A DNA stretch of 64,000 nucleotides from Marinibactrum halimedae (GTDB lineage Bacteria > Pseudomonadota > Gammaproteobacteria > Pseudomonadales > Cellvibrionaceae), in contig NZ_JAJQVM010000002.1 of the NCBI RefSeq assembly GCF_021234875.1, forward strand, positions 186,001 to 250,000, in the 5' to 3' direction. This document shows, in pieces, positions 45,956 to 54,845 of the stretch. A model generated the notes under the pieces. The model saw only the letters and a list, made by a program, of their open reading frames with translations. It did no database searches and was not told the origin of the DNA. A program made the translations under genes and the position numbers. How positions within the stretch are numbered: position 1 is the first letter of the stretch; each line of letters opens with the position of its first letter.

Positions 45956-46324
45956 ATGACCACAGAACCGCTGGGCCCTGAGGCCGATGAAAACTATGAC
46001 CGTTTCATTGTGGAAGCATTGGACAATGGTTGTGTTTGGGGGCTAGAAGGCCCAGAGGGCTGGGCACTCTGCCCTTCAGAAAAATACGTCGACAGTGATG
46101 TGATGCCCTTTTGGTCACAACCGGAATTCGCAGAGCGTCATTGTGCTGAAGAGTGGCAAGGGTATGAAGTCATTGCGATTTCTACCGAAGAATTCATTGA
46201 AGATTGGTTGCCGGGTATGCACGAGGATGTCTTTTTGGTGGGTGTGAATTGGGATGCCGCAATGGAAGGGACAGAGGTTGAGCCGCTTGATTTATTAGCG
46301 GATTTAGAAGAAGAGTTAAAATAA
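45956..46324 (+). CDS. DUF2750 domain protein
   Basis: 122 residues, strongly acidic, cytoplasmic. It has the DUF2750 layout: NYDRFIVEALDNGCVWGLEGPEGWALC, PFWSQPEFAERHCAEEW and the C-terminal EFIEDWLPGMHEDVFLVGVNWD, in which a conserved Trp/Leu/Asp pattern identifies the family. Function unknown. ATG 45956 is preceded by TAGGTAAG. It lies 51 bases after the YgjP-like gene in the same direction. Confidence 0.82.
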   Translation: MTTEPLGPEADENYDRFIVEALDNGCVWGLEGPEGWALCPSEKYVDSDVMPFWSQPEFAERHCAEEWQGYEVIAISTEEFIEDWLPGMHEDVFLVGVNWDAAMEGTEVEPLDLLADLEEELK

Positions 46325-46373
46325 TGGACAATGAGGGTATTAGCGCGACGAATCATTAAAGGCGATGCGTCAT

Positions 46374-46412
46374 AAAGGCTAAGTATCTTTAGCTAAACAC
46401 CCTTAGGCCTTT
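46374..46412 (+). terminator. Hairpin after the DUF2750 gene
   Basis: AAAGGCTAAG pairs with CTTAGGCCTTT with one bulged base and an 18-base loop, lying between convergent genes (stops at 46324 plus and 46445 minus). T-tract short. Confidence 0.45.
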
Positions 46413-46444
46413 AATAGGAAAATAACGCCGAATAGAAAATACCG

Positions 46445-46993
46445 TTAATTTATAGCTTTTTGTTGAGCGGCATTTTTCGTGATTGTGTTTAGCGATTGAT
46501 TTAACGCTTTTCTCACCGCAATAACGACATCTTTATTGCTGGTGCCTTTTTGGCGAATATACGTAATTTTTTGATCAGAGTTGACCACAAAAACCGCAGG
46601 TGTGCCAACAACACCATAACGTTTTGCAACACTTTCTGCCCGCATTAGCAAGGTGAAATCTAAATTCTGCTTAGCAAGGTAATCCTCTGGGTTACCGTCC
46701 TCCCAAACATTCAAAGCATAGAACTTCACATTATTGAATGCCGACGTGCTTTTCATTTTATTAAGCATGGGCAGTAACTCTTTACAATAAGGGCACCAAG
46801 TTGCCCAAAATACAATGACTGCCATTTCTTTATCGGCATTTTCATAAAATGATACGCGCTGACCATTTCCTTGTTTCAAAATCCAGTTAGGTGCAGGGTC
46901 TCCCAGTTGTGGCGGCATGGCACAGTTGACAAGTGTAGAAAACCCAATGCATAAAACAAACAGAGATTGATGTAGAAGACTAAATATTTTCAT
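46445..46993 (-). CDS. TlpA/ResA-like thioredoxin, exported
   Basis: 182 residues from ATG 46993 (TTG 47017 also in frame). Signal peptide (LHQSLFVLCIGFSTLVNC) then PQLGDPAPNWILKQGNGQRVSF and active site WATWCPYC (Cys67, Cys70), with cis-Pro in GTPAVFVV. CPYC instead of CGPC suggests a more oxidising, perhaps isomerase-like or deglutathionylating, redox potential than the TlpA at 4314. The neighbours are unrelated, so the client is not evident; the cytochrome c at 48720 could be one. Confidence 0.88.
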   Translation of the reverse strand: MKIFSLLHQSLFVLCIGFSTLVNCAMPPQLGDPAPNWILKQGNGQRVSFYENADKEMAVIVFWATWCPYCKELLPMLNKMKSTSAFNNVKFYALNVWEDGNPEDYLAKQNLDFTLLMRAESVAKRYGVVGTPAVFVVNSDQKITYIRQKGTSNKDVVIAVRKALNQSLNTITKNAAQQKAIN

Positions 46994-47140
46994 AAATGAG
47001 AGTGACGTAAAAGGCAATGGTGATAAATCACAGTGAGTATGGTGCTACTCGTTTCTACACTAGACCATGATTATTGGGGAATGGTTCCCTCTCTTTAAGG
47101 GGGAATAGAGCCCTTCGTTACACAGAAAGGGAGTGAATAG

Positions 47141-47170
47141 GATGGGATGGGATGGGATGGGATGGGATGT
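47141..47170 (+). repeat. GATGG pentanucleotide repeat
   Basis: Five perfect GATGG units and a sixth with one change, in the gap between the TlpA gene and a hypothetical gene. Not inside a coding region. Confidence 0.85.
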
Positions 47171-47237
47171 AAATTATAATATAAACGTCATTACCGCCAG
47201 TATTGAATTGACAAGATTAAATGGAGCTAAATAGATT

Positions 47238-47594
47238 TTAATAAAACTTCAATTCTTGTGAGGATTCTGTTTCCAAGTCTGTTGTATCACCAAACAGATA
47301 ATCATGAAGAATATCTGTCATGTGATTTTGTACATACTCCTCCAATGCGTTCATTGACCCGCATTCGGGAGAAGCCGAGGTGCTGGCATTGTCCGAAAGG
47401 CTAACCAGTTTAAAGTGGTTAGTGTATTTTTCAGTATGCCTATTGGTATTTTCATTGGATTCCTGGTGAGAATTTAAAGTGGCGACTCGAAAATTAAAAT
47501 CACAACATAAGCGACAAAGCCTAGGATAATCAACGTCCTCAACCTTTATTAATGCTTTTGCCTCGGTAAATGGCTCTCCATTATTAATTTTCAT
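47238..47594 (-). CDS. Small protein, possibly DUF2218-like
   Basis: 118 residues, no signal peptide. The start MKINNGEPFTEAKALIKVED, then YPRLCRLCCDFNFRVATLNS and, at the C-terminal end, SMNALEEYVQNHMTDILHDYLF, have the LCRH-..-V and L-x-LE-xx-xxH-x-x-x-F spacing of the DUF2218 family, but the central part (NENTNRHTEKYTNHFKLVSL) is diverged and the His of LCRH is a Leu. The match is weak. Cys pairs (C27, C30-31) could bind metal. Alone on its strand, with an AT-rich promoter region upstream. Confidence 0.5.
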   Translation of the reverse strand: MKINNGEPFTEAKALIKVEDVDYPRLCRLCCDFNFRVATLNSHQESNENTNRHTEKYTNHFKLVSLSDNASTSASPECGSMNALEEYVQNHMTDILHDYLFGDTTDLETESSQELKFY

Positions 47595-48152
47595 TGACTA
47601 TTCTGCTCGCTTTATTTCTTTTCATTGCTAAAGTACGTTTTCGGTGATTCATCTCATCACTTAATCTACCGCGCAACGGCTTCATCTTAACGATGCATTT
47701 TTCAATTAACGCGTAAATGATTTATGCCGCTATTCGTACATTCCTACCCTCTGACTTAAGGGGAGTCTTTATTGGTAAGGCCGCTTCTACGCCTACCTTA
47801 TTTATAATATAAATTATGTTGTGTATTTCTAATAATTGTAAAAATTTAGAATTCTTATACTAATTTTTTTATTTTATGGTAAAAAAATGCTCGAGAGACA
47901 ATTCAATTTGTGATCTATATCAAAAAATAAGCTTCTAACCATTTTAGTTAACATATGCGCCATAGTAAGAAAGTTTGAGCGTCAATCAGTTTCAACTCTG
48001 GTTAAATTTCATACTATTTCTGAATTTTTTTACTTACTTGGCATTGTGAATTCTTATTCTGTGCCAGTATCTTGCTCCTCGGTTTAAGTAGTCCTGAGTA
48101 TAGACCGTCGCCTAATGTCTCACCTAACCATTGAAAAAAGGAATCTAAAAGC
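47595..48152. promoter_or_regulatory. Divergent intergenic region with a CRP/FNR-type site
   Basis: 558 AT-rich bases between the DUF2218-like gene (minus) and the LEA14-like lipoprotein gene (plus). The only recognised element is the site at 47910-47925. No ORF with a ribosome-binding site. Confidence 0.4.
47910..47925 (+). promoter_or_regulatory. CRP/FNR-family operator candidate
   Basis: TGTGATCTATATCAAA: TGTGA-N6-TCAAA is one base from the CRP half-site pair TGTGA-N6-TCACA, and GTGAT-N4-ATCAA is one base from an FNR/Anr site. It lies 228 bases before the LEA14-like gene and 316 before the hypothetical gene, a little far for direct activation. Confidence 0.35.
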
Positions 48153-48623
48153 ATGATGCTATCTAAGCAGTTGGTTTTAAGCTTGTTAAGTATTATCTGC
48201 TTTGTCGTGATATCTGGCTGCAGTGTTCTACAGCAATCATTGGAGCCACTAGAGGTAGATGTTGTAAAAGTACGGGTACTGCCCGCTAATGGTATGCAAC
48301 AACGTTTTTTGCTGAATCTACAAGTCTCTAACCCGAATGGGGTTGACTTGCCTATTGAGGGAGTGAGCTATGCTCTTTCGCTAAATGGTAGTTCCGTCTT
48401 GAAAGGCATGACGGGAGAAGTTCCTCTCATCCGAGCCTATTCTTCAACGGAGTTGGAGTTAGAGGCAAGAACCCACCTATTGGGTATTGTGCAATTGGTG
48501 AACACAGTGCTTCGTGATCCTGGACAACAATTCTCATATGAGCTGGATGCAACAATTGATTTTGCCAATTGGATTCCTTCAATGAATGTCACACGCAAAG
48601 GGGACTTACCCATGGTAAGGTAA
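48153..48623 (+). CDS. LEA14/WHy-domain lipoprotein
   Basis: 156 residues. Lipobox VISGCS (Cys23) puts it in the outer membrane or periplasm. The mature part is a single WHy/LEA-type-2 beta domain: VVKVRVLPANGMQQRFLLNLQVSNPNGVDL, then IEGVSYALSLNGSSVLKGM and a second strand set ending FSYELDATIDFANW. Comparable bacterial lipoproteins are annotated as LEA type 2 family; some affect stress tolerance. Monocistronic, with AAAAAGGA before the start. Confidence 0.85.
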   Translation: MMLSKQLVLSLLSIICFVVISGCSVLQQSLEPLEVDVVKVRVLPANGMQQRFLLNLQVSNPNGVDLPIEGVSYALSLNGSSVLKGMTGEVPLIRAYSSTELELEARTHLLGIVQLVNTVLRDPGQQFSYELDATIDFANWIPSMNVTRKGDLPMVR

Positions 48624-48655
48624 GTGAGCAGTGGAGTTTTACTTAATAATGATGT

Positions 48656-48692
48656 GCCTGGCTACGGTATGATTCATTACAATAAGCCAGGC
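48656..48692. terminator. Hairpin between convergent genes
   Basis: GCCTGGCT (48656-48663) pairs with AGCCAGGC (48685-48692), 21-base loop. It lacks a T-tract, so it is a transcript-end or mRNA-stability hairpin at best. Confidence 0.45.
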
Positions 48693-48719
48693 TGAATAGA
48701 GATATTTGTTAAGAGTGAC

Positions 48720-49091
48720 TTACTTTTTCCCTAAGGTTTGAGTGGAAAAGTAGGCGGCCAAATCGGCAATATCTTGATCCGATAGGCTTGCTGCCATTGG
48801 TGTCATTACCGCAGACATTCCGCCTTTGCGTTCATTCTTTCGATAAGCTTTCAAAGAGCTCTCAAGGTAAGCGGCATTTTGGCCGGCAAGATTAGGGTAC
48901 ATGGGGGCAATGGCGACACCGGTAGGGCCATGACAAGTGGCGCATACAGCAGATTTTCCCTTCCCAGCTGCCGCATCTCCGGCAGCGATTGCTGCAGATG
49001 AGACAAAAGCACTTGCCACTAATGTGGTCAAAAGAGCAGTCTTTATACGATGTTGCTTTATCTTATTCACGGCTTGATTCATAAAAGTCAT
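48720..49091 (-). CDS. Cytochrome c, class I (small, periplasmic)
   Basis: 123 residues with a signal peptide (KTALLTTLVASAFVSSAAIA). One heme-c site CATCH at 50-54, then PMYPNLAGQNAAYLESSLKAYRK and a likely axial Met in GGMSAVMTPMAASLSDQDIADLAAY. This is the cytochrome c-555/553-like type that shuttles electrons in the periplasm. GGGAATC precedes ATG 49091. Monocistronic; the TlpA-like protein at 46445 could serve its maturation. Confidence 0.92.
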   Translation of the reverse strand: MTFMNQAVNKIKQHRIKTALLTTLVASAFVSSAAIAAGDAAAGKGKSAVCATCHGPTGVAIAPMYPNLAGQNAAYLESSLKAYRKNERKGGMSAVMTPMAASLSDQDIADLAAYFSTQTLGKK

Positions 49092-50080
49092 TGTTGATTC
49101 CCAATATTTTTCATTTATCGGCTATGGTGGAGCTTGCAATTTGTACTGCAATAACGGCGTATTTCCCAATAAATACGTTGACCACGATCATATAGGTCTT
49201 ATCCATAGAGAAACAATCCATTTACGACAATTTTTGCTGGCATTGTAAACGATTATATTTTCGCACCCGCCTTAAATTTATGTGGTTTACGACGCAAGAA
49301 AGTCTCTCTCTAACCATGAGTGTAACTAATGGAAGATGAACTTTGTTTAAACAAACACAAACTCTGCACTTGCCCCCCAATAGTGCACTAAAGACCAAAA
49401 TATCGTGGATTACTTTCCCAATATAAATGTAAAAATGGTTTATTCGTCTGTCATTATATTGCTGAGTGAGAAAAAGTACCGTAAATAATTTTATAAAATC
49501 ACTTACGATACCTTCCAAAAATTTTGGGGATTTTTTTTGATAATTTTGTGCTTCGCGCTGCCGCATAGATTTATTTCAAAAAACCCAACTGCTATTAATT
49601 GGTGCAACTTTATTTTTCACTCCTCCTTTCATGTTTTTTATTATTTCGTCGGTGTCACCCTATATTTTCTTTATTTTTATGGTGATGTTATTTATGCCAA
49701 TTTTATTTTTTTATTGAGATGATTTCTAAGTTATGCGTTACTTATTTTAATTCCGATTAAAAATATTCACTTATCCAAAATTGAATACTCCGATTTACTT
49801 GATGATTTTCTTTCTTGAATAGTTGTTGGTGTAATTCTGATTGCGACAATTTTATTGCCTCCTTGTTATTCAGTGTAGGGGGCGATAAAAAGGAGATGTG
49901 CCTTTAGGACGAAGTGGTGGCGATAAATTTTCAATATCTATTTTCTATTTACACTTTTATGTTGTGTATTTAGATGTTGTGTTTCTAGATATTGTTTTTT
50001 AGAAGTATCGCTGCCTGAAAATAGTACGGGAATTACAGAGTTTTCCCGGATTTTTTATAGTCTAAAGCTCGGAGTTTTCC
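49092..50080. other. 989-bp AT-rich intergenic region
   Basis: No gene that I can support: two frames of 114 and 61 codons (at 49222 and 49537) have no ribosome-binding site and hydrophobic, low-complexity content. It must hold the promoter of the first subtilisin; the last 12 bases before its ATG are the shared CTCGGAGTTTTCC leader. Confidence 0.4.
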
Positions 50081-51820
50081 ATGAAGCGATTAACCAAAGC
50101 AATAAAAAATGCTTACCAATCTGCCCCTAGAACGATTTTATTAGGCGGCGCAATTGCGACATCCTTAATATCCACTTCAGCTGCAATTGCAACCCCTGCT
50201 GAACTGATTGCGGCACCGATAGATACAGCAATTCAAGGACAATACATTGTTGTATTTAAAGATGACTATGTTCAAAAGCAAGCCGGTGCACTACAAGCTT
50301 CTTCAGCAAGCCCTGCTTCAATGAAAGAACTTCGTAAAGAAGCGGCATTAAAAAGTGTTAGTGAATTAGTTAATGCCTATGGTGTGGTGGCGGAACGCTC
50401 TTATAGTTCTGCTTTAGCGGGATTTGCCGCGAAGCTTGATAAATCAACACTGAAAGCATTGCTCAAAGATGAGCGAGTAGAGTTTATTGAACAAGACCAA
50501 TTAGTATCGTTAACGACAGTTCAACCCAATGCCACTTGGGGTTTAGACAGAATTGATCAAGAAGATCTTCCTCTCAACAGTGAGTATGAATATAACTACA
50601 CGGGCGATGGTATCGATATGTACATTATCGATACCGGAATTTTAGCCAGCCACAGTGATTTTGGTGGGCGAGTGTCGTCTGGCCGAGATTTCGTTGGTGA
50701 TGGTCGTCGTGCTACTGAAGACTGTAATGGCCATGGAACCCATGTGGCCGGTACAGCAGGCGGTACTACTTGGGGTGTAGCGAAAGAAGTGGATTTAATC
50801 CCAGTTCGCGTTATTGGCTGTGGAAACTCAGCGCCAAATTCCAATATTGTGAGTGGGGTGGACTACGTTGCGGGTCAAATTTCAGGCCCTTCAGTGGTTA
50901 ACATGTCATTAGGCGGCCCTGCTTCAACAGCGACAGATCGTGCGGTAAATAGCGTTATTAATAATGGGGCTGTCGTCGTTGTGGCAGCAGGTAATAGTAA
51001 TTCAGACGCTTGTAATGGCTCTCCTAATGGTGTCCCACGTGCCTTGACTATTGCCAACTCTACAAGAAGTGACAGAAGAGCCGGAACGTCTAGTTGGGGC
51101 CGCTGTATAGACATGTTCGCACCAGGTACAAGTATTACATCTGCATGGAGTAATGGCGGCACTCGCAGTATTTCTGGTACTTCTATGGCATCGCCACATG
51201 TCGCTGGCGCTGCAGCGCTTTACCTAGAGGCGAACCCCGGTTCAACGGTGGCGCAAGTTGAGAGTGGTTTAGAATCTGTTGCTGCAAGAGGTAAGATTTC
51301 AGATCTACGAGGGTCTCCTAACCTATTGCTACAGACTAATTTCGGCGGTGGTACAACACCTCCTCCTCCGCCTCCTCCACCGTCTAATTGCGGCGAGGGC
51401 GTTATCAGCTTTGGCACAATGCAAACCTATTCAGGTGGCAGTGATGACGAGTATGAAATTTCATCCGATGGCTGTTCAATTACAGTTACGGGAAATTCTT
51501 GGGTAATGACCGCCGAGGATTACAATATCACCTCTGGCACTTCCATTACTTTTGAATTTTCCGCCAGTGGTACGGCTGAAATTCAAGGCGTTGGCTTTGA
51601 TGCCGACAGTGGTGCTAGCAGCAACCGCATTTTCAAACTGGCGGGAACCCAAGACTGGGGCATCGATGACTACAGTTATAGTGGGGGTACACAAACCATT
51701 ACCATTCCTGTTGGCCAGTTTTATACCGGAAACAGTATGAGTTTTGTCATTGCGAATGATAAAGATAGCGGTACACTGAACAATTCTGTAACGGTCAGTA
51801 ATGTTAGAATTTCTAATTAA
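50081..51820 (+). CDS. Secreted S8 (proteinase-K-like) serine protease, copy 1
   Basis: 579 residues. A long signal peptide (to about residue 40) is followed by an inhibitor-I9 prodomain (GQYIVVFKDDYV through ERVEFIEQDQLV) and the subtilisin catalytic domain from WGLDRIDQEDLPL. The triad is Asp184 (YIIDTG), His218 (NGHGTHVAGT) and Ser368 (SGTSMASPHVAGAAAL), with the oxyanion Asn in VVAAGNSNSD. Four Cys fit proteinase-K disulfides. After a poly-Pro linker (TTPPPPPPPP) comes a 140-residue C-terminal domain of beta strands (SWVMTAEDYNITSGTSITFEF, GVGFDADSGASSNRIFKL) ending NSVTVSNVRISN; it is the likely substrate- or polysaccharide-binding domain. GGAG lies six bases before the ATG. Confidence 0.93.
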   Translation: MKRLTKAIKNAYQSAPRTILLGGAIATSLISTSAAIATPAELIAAPIDTAIQGQYIVVFKDDYVQKQAGALQASSASPASMKELRKEAALKSVSELVNAYGVVAERSYSSALAGFAAKLDKSTLKALLKDERVEFIEQDQLVSLTTVQPNATWGLDRIDQEDLPLNSEYEYNYTGDGIDMYIIDTGILASHSDFGGRVSSGRDFVGDGRRATEDCNGHGTHVAGTAGGTTWGVAKEVDLIPVRVIGCGNSAPNSNIVSGVDYVAGQISGPSVVNMSLGGPASTATDRAVNSVINNGAVVVVAAGNSNSDACNGSPNGVPRALTIANSTRSDRRAGTSSWGRCIDMFAPGTSITSAWSNGGTRSISGTSMASPHVAGAAALYLEANPGSTVAQVESGLESVAARGKISDLRGSPNLLLQTNFGGGTTPPPPPPPPSNCGEGVISFGTMQTYSGGSDDEYEISSDGCSITVTGNSWVMTAEDYNITSGTSITFEFSASGTAEIQGVGFDADSGASSNRIFKLAGTQDWGIDDYSYSGGTQTITIPVGQFYTGNSMSFVIANDKDSGTLNNSVTVSNVRISN

Positions 51821-51845
51821 TCTGCCGAAACAATAATGGATTGCG

Positions 51846-51890
51846 ACATTAGCTAGAGTTACATTAACTAGAGTCACATTAGCTAGAAGC
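51846..51890 (+). repeat. 15-bp imperfect tandem repeat, 3 copies
   Basis: ACATTAGCTAGAGTT, ACATTAACTAGAGTC, ACATTAGCTAGAAGC in a row starting 26 bases after the first protease stop. Not coding; no known binding site assigned. Confidence 0.8.
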
Positions 51891-52172
51891 TTAGGGCACA
51901 AGGAAGTGCTAAAATCAAAAAAACAAGCAAGTGAATTGAAATCACAAGTACTCTCTTTTTCTCTATTCGTTTTTTAATGCTTTAATTCTCAACCTTTTTC
52001 TGAAATCCGTTTTCCACCTTCCTAAATTATTCTATTTTGCTACTAATTTGCCAATTTTTACGAGAAAACAGGGGTGTTTGATACACTTGGGAAGTGAATT
52101 TACAGCGTTTTTTGCGAAAGTTAAAAGTTGCACACTTTGTGTGGCTTTTCCAACTGAAATACAGTTTTAAAT

Positions 52173-52196
52173 TATGGCTTTGTCATTAAAGCCATA
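52173..52196 (+). terminator. Hairpin in the protease spacer
   Basis: TATGGCTTT / AAAGCCATA with a 6-base loop, about 350 bases after copy 1. Without T-tract, so assignment as a terminator is weak. Confidence 0.4.
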
Positions 52197-52650
52197 GCAT
52201 TCAATTATTTAGAGGTTATGGCTGCCAAATTGTAATTTTTATTGAGTTGTCTTGAAAGTTGTACGTCTGTTATACAGATTGAGATTAACTTACTCTTTAA
52301 AAGGTATACTGTTTTGTTGATGAATATTTAAATATTTCGTAGCTCTTTATTTAATAGGCAATAAAGAAGATTGCACGGATTTATTTTGTGTTTTTATTGT
52401 GTGCTTGGTTGTTCTTCTAAGAAGAGTTTCATACTTTGCCTTGGCGTAATAAATATTGACAAGTCTCTGAATTGCACCTGCATAACTTTATGCGGGAAGT
52501 AGTAAAGGGAGATGTACATTTGGGAATCAAATGGCAGCGTTGTCACTGTTTTCGTTGTGGGTGTTCTAGAGAAAAGTCGCGTTGCTCGAATGGTGCGGGG
52601 ATAACAAAATTGTTCTCGCATTTTTATAAAACTCAAACTCGGAGTTTTCC

Positions 52651-54423
52651 ATGAAGCGCTTAACCAAAGCAATAAAAAATGCTTACCGTAATACCCCTAA
52701 AACCGTTTTACTGAGTGGTGCGATTTCAGCTTGTGTTGGTTTCGCTCCACTCTCTATGGCCGCACAGGCGGAGCTCTTCGCAGCACCTGTTGATACTGCC
52801 ATTGAGGGCCAATACATCGTTATTTTTAAAGACGATTATGTTCAACAGCAAGCAGTTGCACTGCAAGCAACGTCTGCAAGCGATGTTTCAATGAAAGCTC
52901 TTCGTAAACAAGCCGCACTAAAAAGCGTAAGCGAAATTTCTTCGGCTTATGGTGTTGTGGCCGAGCACTCTTACGGAACCGCGATTGCGGGATTTGCAGC
53001 TAAGCTTGATAAATCCACATTGAAAGCACTTTTGGATGATGAGCGTGTTGCGTTTATCGAGCAAGATCAAATCATGAAAGCCTATGATATCCAACCCAAT
53101 GCCACCTGGGGTTTGGATCGCATTGACCAGGAAGATTTACCGCTAGATTCTCAGTATGAATACAACTACACCGGCGCTGGTGTGGATATGTATATTTTGG
53201 ATACGGGTGTTTTGGGTAGCCACAGTGATTTTAGCGGCCGTATGAAAAGTGGGTTTACCTCAATTAATGACGGTCGTGGTACTACTGACTGTAATGGCCA
53301 TGGAACACACGTAGCAGGCACAGCCGGTGGAACCCGATGGGGCGTGGCAAAAGAAGTTGATATTATTCCAGTACGCGTATTAGGTTGTGGCGGATCAGGA
53401 AGCAATGCCGGTGTAATTGATGGTGTTGATTTTGTTGCTGAAAATGCATCAGGCCTTTCCGTGGCAAATATGTCTTTAGGGGGTGGCTCTTCCAGTGCCT
53501 TAGATCGCTCAGTCAACCGTGCCATTGATCAAGGCGTGGTGTTTGCTGTCGCTGCGGGTAACAGTAATTCGGATGCGTGCAGTGGCTCGCCTAACCGCGT
53601 AGCTCGTGCATTAACAATCGCTAACTCCACCAGAAGTGATGCAAGAGCAGGAACCTCAAGCTGGGGTAGCTGCATTGATATGTTTGCACCTGGTACCAGT
53701 ATTACTTCTGCATGGGATGATGGTGGTACGAGAACCATCAGTGGTACGTCAATGGCATCACCCCATGTTGCCGGTGCGGCTGCGCTTTATTTAGAAGCCA
53801 ATCCACGTGCATCGGTTGCACAGGTAGAACAAGGGTTAGAATCGGTTGCGGCTGTGGGTAAAATCAGCAATACACGTGGCTCCCCCAACTTATTGCTACA
53901 AACCGATTTTGGCACGCCCACTCCAACGCCAACACCCACTCCAACTCCGACGCCAACACCCACTCCAACCCCAACACCTACGCCTTCAACGTGTAATGCT
54001 GCCCCAATGAGTTTCGGTAACATGCAAAGCTATTCCAACAGCAGCGACGACGAATACACTATTTCGAACGGTGGCCGCACCATTACCCTAACCGGAAATA
54101 CTTGGGTAATGACTGCAGAAGACTACAGCATTTCTTCAAGTACCTTCATTACCTTCGAGTTTTCTGCCGGCGGTACCGGTGAAGTGCAAGGAGTAGGGTT
54201 TGATGCCGACAGCGGTGCGAGCAGCAACCGAATCTTCCAGTTAACCGGCACTCAAAACTGGGGAATTGATGACTACGATTACACCGGTGGCACACAAACG
54301 TTCACCATCCCTGTGGGTGAATTCTATACCGGCGGAAGCATGAGTTTTGTGATTGCCAACGACAAAGACAGTGGTACGTTGAATAACTCCGTTACGGTCA
54401 GTAATGTGAGAATTTGTAATTAA
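52651..54423 (+). CDS. Secreted S8 (proteinase-K-like) serine protease, copy 2
   Basis: 590 residues, clearly paralogous to the gene at 50081: identical start MKRLTKAIKNAY, same prodomain and catalytic core, triad Asp184 (YILDTG), His217 (NGHGTHVAGT) and Ser367 (SGTSMASPHVAG). The linker differs: instead of poly-Pro it is a (Thr-Pro)n repeat of about 13 units (53921-53987), encoded by a near-periodic ACNCC pattern. The C-terminal domain is the same type (TWVMTAEDYSISSSTFITFEF, GVGFDADSGASSNRIFQL, ending NSVTVSNVRICN), and the final Cys is absent in copy 1. A strong terminator follows. Local tandem duplication with separate regulation is the likely origin. Confidence 0.93.
   Translation: MKRLTKAIKNAYRNTPKTVLLSGAISACVGFAPLSMAAQAELFAAPVDTAIEGQYIVIFKDDYVQQQAVALQATSASDVSMKALRKQAALKSVSEISSAYGVVAEHSYGTAIAGFAAKLDKSTLKALLDDERVAFIEQDQIMKAYDIQPNATWGLDRIDQEDLPLDSQYEYNYTGAGVDMYILDTGVLGSHSDFSGRMKSGFTSINDGRGTTDCNGHGTHVAGTAGGTRWGVAKEVDIIPVRVLGCGGSGSNAGVIDGVDFVAENASGLSVANMSLGGGSSSALDRSVNRAIDQGVVFAVAAGNSNSDACSGSPNRVARALTIANSTRSDARAGTSSWGSCIDMFAPGTSITSAWDDGGTRTISGTSMASPHVAGAAALYLEANPRASVAQVEQGLESVAAVGKISNTRGSPNLLLQTDFGTPTPTPTPTPTPTPTPTPTPTPTPSTCNAAPMSFGNMQSYSNSSDDEYTISNGGRTITLTGNTWVMTAEDYSISSSTFITFEFSAGGTGEVQGVGFDADSGASSNRIFQLTGTQNWGIDDYDYTGGTQTFTIPVGEFYTGGSMSFVIANDKDSGTLNNSVTVSNVRICN
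53918..53993 (+). repeat. (Thr-Pro)n codon repeat within protease copy 2
   Basis: Tandem ACNCC-type hexamers encoding Thr-Pro dipeptides form the flexible linker between the catalytic and C-terminal domains. Such repeats expand and contract, so the linker length may vary between strains. Confidence 0.85.
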
Positions 54424-54845
54424 TCTTTTTGGTTGATTCTTGTAAAGCTAAAACCACAATATAAGGACATGTTGTGGTTTTTTAATTTTTATTAAACGCT
54501 ATTTTTCACTTCTATTTTTCTGCATTAAAGCCAGAAAAACGATTATTTTCAGAGTTGAATCTAGGAGAGATAGCAACATTCAATTTTTCATTTCGATTCC
54601 TATCATAAACCCAAAGTTTAAAAATAATACTTTTATGTTCGAAATGTGACCTTCATGGGTTGCAATTCAATATATTTTAAGTTTTTTATAAGATGTATTG
54701 ATTTTATTTCGAACAATATTACAATTGCGCTGCACAATTTATTGTAAATCAGGGTTTAAGTGAGGTATGGAGTGCCATTGCTCTTCCGTACAGTTTATCT
54801 TTTATTCCCCCGCTTTTCTTTTGGCCTAAAAAAATCTGAAACTCT
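54424..54845. other. Intergenic region before the exoprotein genes
   Basis: 422 AT-rich bases: the protease terminator at 54450, then the presumed promoter of the exoprotein gene. No ORF supported. Confidence 0.4.
54450..54488 (+). terminator. Intrinsic terminator after protease copy 2
   Basis: AAAACCACAA (54450-54459) pairs with TTGTGGTTTT (54472-54481), followed by TTAATTTTT. 26 bases after the stop. Confidence 0.9.

Larger units (their letters stand above)
51821..52650. other. 830-bp spacer between the two proteases
   Basis: AT-rich, no gene. Besides the 15-bp repeats it has one perfect 9-bp hairpin at 52173-52196. The end shares CTCGGAGTTTTCC with the leader of the first protease gene. 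Promoter of copy 2 lies here. Confidence 0.4.

Noticed and set aside
49222-49566. 114-codon minus-strand frame upstream of the first protease
   Set aside because: No ribosome-binding site and irregular hydrophobic/basic content in an AT-rich spacer; no family features.
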